Shown here piece by piece: positions 30,488 to 35,227 of a DNA stretch of 35,227 nt; the stretch's first letter is position 1; the number at the start of each line of letters is the position of its first letter. The stretch is from Candidatus Bipolaricaulota bacterium (GTDB taxonomy: Bacteria > Bipolaricaulota > Bipolaricaulia > RBG-16-55-9 > DRXL01). Under the pieces are notes generated by a model. That model saw nothing but the letters and a program-made list of their open reading frames with translations, ran no database searches and had not been told where the DNA came from. A program made the translations under genes and the position numbers. Location: contig JAOAIA010000005.1 in NCBI GenBank assembly GCA_026414955.1, positions 1-35,227 on the forward strand, written 5' to 3'.

Positions 30488-31087
30488 ATGAACTCCCAAG
30501 TGCCGTTCGTCATTGACCGCACCGGCCAGTACGAGCGCGTCTATGACATCTACTCCCGATTGTTAGAAGACCGCATTGTCTTCCTGCAGGGGGTCATCAA
30601 CGACTACGTGGCCAATCTCATCGTGGCTCAGATGCTCTTTCTCGAATCGAAGGACCCGGAGAAAGATATCTATCTCTACATCAATTCGCCGGGGGGCAGC
30701 ACGACAGCGGGGCTGGCGATCTACGACACGATGCAGTATGTGCGCTGTGACGTGCGCACGATCTGTATTGGGTCGGCGTTCTCGATGGGCGCGTTGCTCT
30801 TGGCTGCAGGCACGAAGGGCAAGCGGCTCTCCCTGCCCAACGCGCGCATCATGATCCATCAGCCGTGGGGCGGGGTGCAGGGCCAGGCTGCTGATATTAA
30901 GATCCAAGCTGAGGAGATCTTACGGATGCGTGACCGGCTCAATAGAATCCTGTCGGAGCACACGGGGCAGCCGCTGGAGCGCATCGAGCGCGACACCGAC
31001 CGCGACTTCTACATGAGCCCCGAAGACGCCAAGAACTATCACTTGATTGACGAGGTGATCAAGACGCGCAAGGGCGCGAGGTTTTGA
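30488..31087 (+). CDS. clpP: ATP-dependent Clp protease proteolytic subunit
   Basis: 199 residues, normal length. Catalytic S99 (GSAFSMGA), H124 (MIHQPWGG) and D173 (DTDRDFYMS) are in place, and YLYINSPGGSTTAGLAIYDTMQ is the family core. It forms tetradecameric protease chambers with ClpX or ClpA, of which none is in the window. The frame is open from an ATG 36 bases up, within the repeat end, but MNSQVPFVID at 30488 is preferred because AAGGAG lies 13 bases before it and the N-terminus matches the family. The TGA stop lies inside the start of a repeat (TTTTGAATCACGG). Forty bases of its 3' end recur downstream at 31212. Confidence 0.97.
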   Translation: MNSQVPFVIDRTGQYERVYDIYSRLLEDRIVFLQGVINDYVANLIVAQMLFLESKDPEKDIYLYINSPGGSTTAGLAIYDTMQYVRCDVRTICIGSAFSMGALLLAAGTKGKRLSLPNARIMIHQPWGGVQGQAADIKIQAEEILRMRDRLNRILSEHTGQPLERIERDTDRDFYMSPEDAKNYHLIDEVIKTRKGARF

Positions 31088-31104
31088 ATCACGGGGGGGG
31101 GGTT
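31084..31104. repeat. Truncated repeat end followed by a run of ten G
   Basis: TTGAATCACGG overlaps the clpP stop and runs into GGGGGGGGGG (31093-31102) before a full repeat copy begins with TTGAATCACGG. It looks like the stub of one more copy. A ten-base homopolymer is also a place where slippage or assembly error could occur. Confidence 0.6.
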
Positions 31105-31211
31105 GAATCACGGAAGGCACAGAAAGAGCCACGGAGTACACGGAAGACGACTTCCTCCCGTGCTTTCCGTGACTCAAATTCCGTGCTCTCCGTGATTCAA
31201 TTCCGTGCCTT
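31105..31211. repeat. GAATCACGG-type palindromic repeat, copy 5
   Basis: A full copy, GAATCACGGAAGGCACAGAA through CTCTCCGTGATTC (31198), with a short ATTCCGTGCCTT tail. It is nearly identical base by base to the copy at 31256, so the two are recent duplicates. Confidence 0.88.
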
Positions 31212-31251
31212 AGCCCCGAAGACACCGAGAACTATCACATGATTGACGAGG
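31212..31251 (+). pseudogene. Duplicated fragment of the clpP 3' end
   Basis: AGCCCCGAAGAC..AGAACTATCAC..TGATTGACGAGG repeats clpP bases 31016-31055 with three differences in 40. It lies between two repeat copies and has no reading context. The copy joins the next repeat at once, whereas in clpP 49 bases separate the two, so part was lost or gained after duplication. Confidence 0.88.
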
Positions 31252-31255
31252 GGTT

Positions 31256-31348
31256 GAATCACAGAAGGCACAGAAAGAACCACGGAGTACACGGAAAATG
31301 ACTTTCTCCCGTGCTTTCCGTGACTCAATTCCGTGCCTTCCGTGATTC
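31256..31348. repeat. GAATCACGG-type palindromic repeat, copy 6
   Basis: GAATCACAGAAGGCACAGAA through CCTTCCGTGATTC. Its last base completes the TAG stop of the GxxExxY gene on the minus strand. Near-identical to copy 5. Confidence 0.88.
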
Positions 31349-31728
31349 TACCCATATATCAAGCGTTTCGTCTGCAGGTGCTTGGCCCCGAAGTTCAAGA
31401 GCAAGGCTACTCTGTACCCAGAAGCCTTCAGGTACGAGAGAGTCTGGATGAAATCGGCTTCTTCGAGTCCTGCTTTCGCTTTGACTTCGACCAAGACTTC
31501 TTCAACGATGAAGTCCACGCGGCGGGTATCGAGCTTCTCGCCTTTGTAGAAGATCGGCACCCATTCTTCGCGGGCGAATTCGAGGCCCTCAGCCTCCAGC
31601 TCTTTGGCTAACGCCCGCTGATAGATGACTTCTTGAAACCCTGGCCCAAGGGTCTTGTGGACCTCGATAGCGCACTTCAAAATCCGTCCCGTGACCTCGC
31701 CCTGAGCGAGATCGTGCTGATTGGGCAT
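31348..31728 (-). CDS. GxxExxY family protein, PD-(D/E)XK nuclease-like
   Basis: 126 residues. GFQEVIY at 30-36 is the name-giving motif of the GxxExxY family. D72 (RRVDFIV) and E81-x-K83 (LVEVKAK) match the PD-(D/E)XK nuclease core, consistent with the PDDEXK_3 group. The protein is small, cytoplasmic and complete; function is unknown and nuclease activity is inferred from the motif. The frame is open 28 codons further up, but that stretch is translated repeat DNA; the ATG at 31728 begins the conserved domain. Its TAG stop uses the terminal base of a repeat. Repeats on both sides make a link between this protein and repeat spread worth testing. Confidence 0.9.
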   Translation of the reverse strand: MPNQHDLAQGEVTGRILKCAIEVHKTLGPGFQEVIYQRALAKELEAEGLEFAREEWVPIFYKGEKLDTRRVDFIVEEVLVEVKAKAGLEEADFIQTLSYLKASGYRVALLLNFGAKHLQTKRLIYG

Positions 31729-31750
31729 AAGCTTGGTTTGCAGAAAGAGC

Positions 31751-31796
31751 CGTTTCCGTGTAATCCGTGATTTCTCCCGTGCTTTCCGTGATTCTA
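31751..31796. repeat. GAATCACGG-type repeat, partial copy 7
   Basis: Only the right half is present: CCGTGTAATCCGTGATTTCTCCCGTGCTTTCCGTGATTCTA. It lies between the GxxExxY start and the end of the next gene, whose stop codon it touches. Confidence 0.75.
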
Positions 31797-32357
31797 CTAC
31801 GTATCCGGACACTTCGGGGGGATAAGGGGCAGCGCAAACCGCGTCGCCATCCCCAGCACGCCCTCAGACTTCCCATCGTTGTTCAGATCGAGCGAGAGGG
31901 TCATGAGCCACGGGCCGCGCAGGTCTCCCAGCGCCAGAAAGAGGATCGTGCCGGACTGCGTGCCTCCTTGGGGCTGGCCGTTGCGCGCGACTTGGAAGTC
32001 CGCGATGACGTGCACGCGGGCCTCGACGGGCTGATCGGGCCTGTTGCAGAAGACGCGTGCTGTCGCGGTGACGAGCCTCGGTTGGCCGGTGATCGCGTAC
32101 ACGGGATCAACGCCGACTTCGAACTTCCCGTTCGCGTCAGCATCTACGAGATATTGGGCCGAGAAGAAATCGGTCTTATTGGGGAGGTTATAGAGTTCGA
32201 GTTGCCATTGGCCGAGGGCTGCTTGCAGATCAGAAGACGTGACATCGCCTTGGGCCGAGAGCACACGGACGATCTCGTGGGTCGAGAGGACTTGTCCTTG
32301 AACGCCGAGAACGACTGCTCCGACGCCGACCAACAGAACTACGAGTATGCGCCGCAT
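31797..32357 (-). CDS. Small exported protein of unknown function
   Basis: 186 residues with a Sec signal peptide (about 1-21, VVLGVQGQ end). The mature part has a helical start (STHEIVRVLSAQGDVTSSDLQAALGQW) and then beta-rich stretches with two Asp-rich loops, DADANGKFEVGVD and DLNNDGKSEG, that look like single calcium loops. I do not recognise the family. It may be a calcium-binding or quality-control protein at the envelope, but that is a guess. AAAGGAGGAATCCCT precedes the ATG. Its TAG stop is immediately followed by the repeat terminus. Confidence 0.8.
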   Translation of the reverse strand: MRRILVVLLVGVGAVVLGVQGQVLSTHEIVRVLSAQGDVTSSDLQAALGQWQLELYNLPNKTDFFSAQYLVDADANGKFEVGVDPVYAITGQPRLVTATARVFCNRPDQPVEARVHVIADFQVARNGQPQGGTQSGTILFLALGDLRGPWLMTLSLDLNNDGKSEGVLGMATRFALPLIPPKCPDT

Positions 32358-32418
32358 AGGGATTCCTCCTTTACTGAGATATGCTACTCCCGTACAGGTG
32401 CTCTGTCAAATTGCGTTT

Positions 32419-32487
32419 GAATCACGGAAGGCACAGAAGAACCACGGAGTACACAGAAGGGTTTTCATTCCGTGCCTTCCGTGATTC
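32419..32487. repeat. GAATCACGG-type palindromic repeat, copy 8
   Basis: GAATCACGGAAGGCAC at the left is the exact complement of GTGCCTTCCGTGATTC at the right. It sits upstream of one minus-strand gene and downstream of another, next to a separate terminator-like stem. Confidence 0.9.
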
Positions 32488-32506
32488 AAAGCCCCGAAAA
32501 GACGAA

Positions 32507-32536
32507 CCGGCCCCGGGGGTATGCCCCCAGGGCCGG
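32507..32536 (-). terminator. Strong GC stem after the 32560 gene
   Basis: GGCCC-C-GGGGG pairs with CCCCC-A-GGGCC around TATG, extended by CC/GG, and on the minus strand it is followed by TTCGTCTTTTC. It lies 23 bases after the stop, a good candidate for intrinsic termination. Confidence 0.65.
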
Positions 32537-32559
32537 GCCAACACCGTCCGTAGGTTCCC

Positions 32560-34095
32560 TCAGAACGTCAGCTCGATCCCGATCTTTTGAGCGGGCAAGT
32601 AGACCCAGCCCGCATAGACCGTCATCGGGTCGACCGGGATGATCGAGGTGCTCTTGATCGTCACGTTCCCCAGCTTCCAACTGACCTCGATGACCGCCCG
32701 ATAGAAGCCGCGGAAGAGCCCGAAGAAGTACAGGTTGATGTTGATGCTCACATCGCCGACGGTCGTGGAGAGGATCAACTGGTGATCCAACATCCCGTCC
32801 TGGGCGGGGAAGTTGCAGACGTTCTCGTCAAGGCACGGGACGAGGATGTCGGTGACCTTGACCCCGGGCGCGTCGAAGGTCGAGATCAGTTGAGCGAAGT
32901 AGATGTTGAACGCTCCAGTGGTCGCGGGGCGGATGACGAACTGGGCCAGGACGGAGATATCACCAACCTTCAGGCTGGTGGTGAGCACGTCCTGGACGAT
33001 GCTCAGGCCCAGCAGCCCAGCTGGCCCATCGGGATCCTGGATGTTGATCACGTTATTGATCGTCAGGCCGAAGGGCGCGAGCGTGAAGTCCTGGGTCAGA
33101 GCGACGAACCGCAGCCCGACGACGTCGTTGTGGTTAGTCGGGGGGAAGGGGGTATCTGCGAAGTTGAACTCCAACCGCGCGCCGAAGGTCACGCCGGCGA
33201 CCTTCAGGTTGCGGATGAAGAGCTTCTCCTCGTAGATGATGAAGTCCGGCTCGACCTTGCCGCCGCGGATGCGCTCTAAGGGCTTGCACTCGCCGAAGCA
33301 CTCCAGGCCCTGGCGCGCGCCGATCCAGGTCTCGCCGCGGATGACAATCCCCGAGACGGTCTGGCCCTCGACGCTGGCGACGACACCCATGTTCCAGTCG
33401 GGCAGAGCGGCGCTGCCGAGGTTGGCGAACAACCCGCGCAGCCCGATGGTCAACCCCGCGAGGCTCAGGCTCATCTCCGCGATCTTCTTGCGGAAGGTGA
33501 GCGCCGGGTCGAGATGGTCGGCTGTGTCAAAGACCGTTGCTAGTCTCAGGTTCCCCTCCACCGGGTGGATGATGTCCTGCAGCAAGTTCCAGAACGTGGA
33601 GCCGGTGTAGTTGACGGGGAAAGCGCAGAGCCATTCTGACAGGTCATTATCAGAGCCTGGGAAGTAATTGGACGTTGGTACTGGATCGAGGTCGTTGATG
33701 CAGTAGCGAGTCCGGCCGAAGGCATCCTTGACGACCTCGACCTCGACGATGTTGGGCGCGAAGATGATCTGGGACTTAAACGTCAGCGCGCCCACCGTCC
33801 CGATGACCGTGAACATCTGGAACTCCAGCCCCTTGAAGGTGAAGATCGAGGTGCTGGTGATGTCCACGCCGCTGATCGAGAGCGTCAAGACCAGATCGGC
33901 CTCGAACTTGACAAAGATCTTATCAATCTTGCACGGCTCGATACCTGCCCCAGCCAGACAGTCATATACGTTTGCGGGCAGGAAGACGATATCGAGCGTC
34001 ACCGAGCCGCTCACTGGGGCGGCCGCAGCGGGCAGACTCCATCCGGCTGCGACCACGGCCAGGGTCGCGAGTATTGCGAGCAATCTTCTAAACAT
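32560..34095 (-). CDS. Exported beta-rich protein, paralogue A (possible outer-membrane barrel)
   Basis: 511 residues. A Sec signal peptide (1-26, LPAAAA) is followed by a beta-strand-rich body with many short amphipathic strands and a block (about 205-290: FRKKIAEMSLSLAGLTIGLRGLF, GQTVSGIVIRGETWIGARQG, ECFGECKP) shared with the next gene. Several Cys pairs occur (C49/C55, C130/C153, C263/C267). The C-terminus AQKIGIELTF ends in Phe, as outer-membrane barrels often do. No family recognised. AAAAGGAGGT precedes the ATG. It is followed by a strong terminator and lies 33 bases after its paralogue, so both are probably in one transcript. Confidence 0.85.
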   Translation of the reverse strand: MFRRLLAILATLAVVAAGWSLPAAAAPVSGSVTLDIVFLPANVYDCLAGAGIEPCKIDKIFVKFEADLVLTLSISGVDITSTSIFTFKGLEFQMFTVIGTVGALTFKSQIIFAPNIVEVEVVKDAFGRTRYCINDLDPVPTSNYFPGSDNDLSEWLCAFPVNYTGSTFWNLLQDIIHPVEGNLRLATVFDTADHLDPALTFRKKIAEMSLSLAGLTIGLRGLFANLGSAALPDWNMGVVASVEGQTVSGIVIRGETWIGARQGLECFGECKPLERIRGGKVEPDFIIYEEKLFIRNLKVAGVTFGARLEFNFADTPFPPTNHNDVVGLRFVALTQDFTLAPFGLTINNVINIQDPDGPAGLLGLSIVQDVLTTSLKVGDISVLAQFVIRPATTGAFNIYFAQLISTFDAPGVKVTDILVPCLDENVCNFPAQDGMLDHQLILSTTVGDVSININLYFFGLFRGFYRAVIEVSWKLGNVTIKSTSIIPVDPMTVYAGWVYLPAQKIGIELTF

Positions 34096-34128
34096 TGACA
34101 GAACCTCCTTTTCTCCTGTTTTTCAAGC

Positions 34129-35227
34129 CTAGAACTTGATATTCACACCGAACTTCTGGGCGAAGAGCGCGTCGGGCTCCAGGATCGTCAAGGAGTCAAT
34201 GGTGATCGCTCCGCCGATGGACCAGCTCGCGGCGATGTCCACCTCGACGAGATCCTTGAGCAAGCTCCCGAGCATGATCGCTAAGATCTCAACGGTCAGA
34301 TCGCCCACCTCAAACGCGATGTAGTAGTCCACCTCGAGGAACGGCCCGACGCCGGGGATTCGGCAGTACCCGACGGTAGCGCCAAGCCGATCGGTGTCGC
34401 AGGAGAGGACGACGATCTGGGCTGTGCCGCCGGGCGGGTCGAACTCTAAGATCAGCGCGGTGAAGAGGGTCTCCCACGCGCCGATCTGCGGGCCGGGCCG
34501 AAAGTCCACCTGGACGGTGGCGCTGGCCTCGCCGATGCGGATGCCAAAGAGCACGATGTCGCGCACCAGTGCCAGGCCGGGGGCGAAGCGCGCGATGTTG
34601 GTGATGCTCAGCCGCAGCGGGTCAAGGCGGAAGGCCGAGGTGATCTGCATCCCGGTGGGCTGGAGCGAGCTGGCATTGGCACCGCCGAGGTCGAACTCGA
34701 TGGCGATGTTATTGCGCACGCCCGCGAGCGTCAGCCCGGTGATGAAGAGCTTCTCCTCCTGGGGCTGGAACGGGATGGGCCGTCCGACGATGCCGGCGCT
34801 AGCCGGCTGCACCCCGAAGGTCGCGGAGGTGAACCCCAAGCGCGAGGCGGGCTTGCACTCACCGAAGCACTCGAAGCCCTGGCGCGCCCCGACCCAGGTC
34901 TCGCTGCGCACCGTGATCCCGGAGACCGTCTGGCCTTCGAGTATTAAGACCAAGCCCGCGCGGAAGTCCGCCGTCTGGGGGGTGCCGAAGTTCCCGAACA
35001 GGGCGCGCAGGCCCAGCGTCAACCCCGCGATCGAGAGCGTCATCTCCGCGACCTTCTTGCGGAAGGTCAGCGACTCATTGAGCAGCGTGCCGGGCAGGTT
35101 ATCGGGGCCAGGGAGGAGCCCGTCGGCCCACAGAGCCAAGTAGATGTTCTGGACCACGGGGTCCGAGATGAAGATGCTGAAGAACGAGACGTCAGGGGCA
35201 TCTGTGGGGGGTGGGGGGGGAGGGAAC
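34129..35227 (-). CDS. Exported beta-rich protein, paralogue B, N-terminus outside the window
   Basis: The frame is open to the window edge, so at least 365 residues are present and the signal peptide is missing. A Pro-rich linker (six prolines, about 35208-35226) precedes the beta-rich body. The block FRKKVAEMTLSIAGLTLGLRALF, GQTVSGITVRSETWVGARQG and FECFGECKP matches paralogue A closely, and both end in AQKxGxxxxF (here AQKFGVNIKF). The similarity fades in the middle third. Together they suggest a tandem duplication of a surface or outer-membrane protein; the role is not known. Confidence 0.85.
   Translation of the reverse strand, partial: FPPPPPPTDAPDVSFFSIFISDPVVQNIYLALWADGLLPGPDNLPGTLLNESLTFRKKVAEMTLSIAGLTLGLRALFGNFGTPQTADFRAGLVLILEGQTVSGITVRSETWVGARQGFECFGECKPASRLGFTSATFGVQPASAGIVGRPIPFQPQEEKLFITGLTLAGVRNNIAIEFDLGGANASSLQPTGMQITSAFRLDPLRLSITNIARFAPGLALVRDIVLFGIRIGEASATVQVDFRPGPQIGAWETLFTALILEFDPPGGTAQIVVLSCDTDRLGATVGYCRIPGVGPFLEVDYYIAFEVGDLTVEILAIMLGSLLKDLVEVDIAASWSIGGAITIDSLTILEPDALFAQKFGVNIKF

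Larger units (their letters stand above)
31256..31796. mobile_element. Candidate repeat-bounded GxxExxY cassette
   Basis: A single gene for a PD-(D/E)XK-like protein is enclosed by repeat sequence: a full copy at 31256-31348 on its 3' side and a half copy at 31751-31796 on its 5' side, both in the same orientation, ending CCGTGATTCTAC. Together they look like a small mobile unit or an insertion into a repeat. Mobility itself is not shown; no target-site duplication is evident other than the shared TTCCGTGATTCTAC. Confidence 0.35.

Noticed and set aside
31093..31102. Run of ten G as a phase-variable switch
   Set aside because: It lies after the clpP stop, not in a reading frame or promoter spacer, so slippage would have no clear effect.
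31084..31348. CRISPR-like array from the repeated units near clpP
   Set aside because: Copies are palindromic, differ in length, number only two or three in tandem, and one spacer-like stretch is a clpP fragment; no cas genes.
31729..31812. Longer GxxExxY start
   Set aside because: The added residues derive from the half repeat and from the end of the next gene.

Overview
The window is a 35.2 kb piece of a moderately GC-rich bacterial chromosome, apparently from an uncultivated lineage. It carries housekeeping genes (cysS, tsaE, panB, panE, tig, clpP), a large set of exported proteins, and an unusual density of small palindromic repeats. Strong Shine-Dalgarno sites (AAGGAGG type) occur next to genes that look leaderless. 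The two right-end proteins share a C-terminus ending in Phe, as many outer-membrane barrels do, which hints at a two-membrane envelope. A candidate phylum such as Bipolaricaulota/Acetothermia is possible, but that is inference; no rRNA gene is present to settle it.

Layout. 1-2015 (+): tail of a Nudix hydrolase, then one ORF that fuses a DppB-like and a DppC-like ABC permease. 1954-9263 (-): cysS, a lipid-anchored or secreted sulfatase, a Tat-exported DUF1501 protein with its DUF1800 partner, a small secreted protein, and a two-pass membrane sensor carrying a C-terminal OmpR/PhoB-type DNA-binding domain. 9398-17436 (+): a cell-surface block with an orphan protein, a three-PKD lipoprotein, a beta-rich exported protein, a cohesin-like/dockerin-like protein, a PKD plus FG-GAP lipoprotein and a subtilisin-family protease. 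17446-18264 (+): the N-terminal half of a split transketolase, with no C-terminal half next to it. 18420-22035: an RTX-type protein and a Tat-exported eight-bladed FG-GAP/PQQ-like propeller. 22017-27157 (-): tsaE, a YkuK-like protein, a structured non-coding region of about 0.5 kb, a Crp / histidine kinase / response regulator operon, and an Lrp/AsnC regulator. 27292-31087 (+): panB, panE, tig, clpP. 31088-35227: a repeat cluster with a duplicated piece of clpP, a repeat-flanked GxxExxY nuclease-like gene, a small secreted protein and two paralogous exported proteins, the last cut by the window edge.

The most interesting signal is the repeats. One family (terminus GAATCACGGAA, ends inverted) has eight full or partial copies at 4927, 18264, 20641, 30372, 31105, 31256, 31751 and 32419, plus an 11-base stub at 31084. 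Its terminal bases often supply or touch a stop codon. Two copies flank a PD-(D/E)XK-like GxxExxY gene, which suggests a small mobile nuclease cassette or a repeat-spreading system. Two other palindrome families sit inside genes without breaking the frame, in a signal peptide, a linker, a protease domain boundary, the TsaE N-terminus and the PanB C-terminus. No tRNA, rRNA, CRISPR array or standard insertion sequence was seen.
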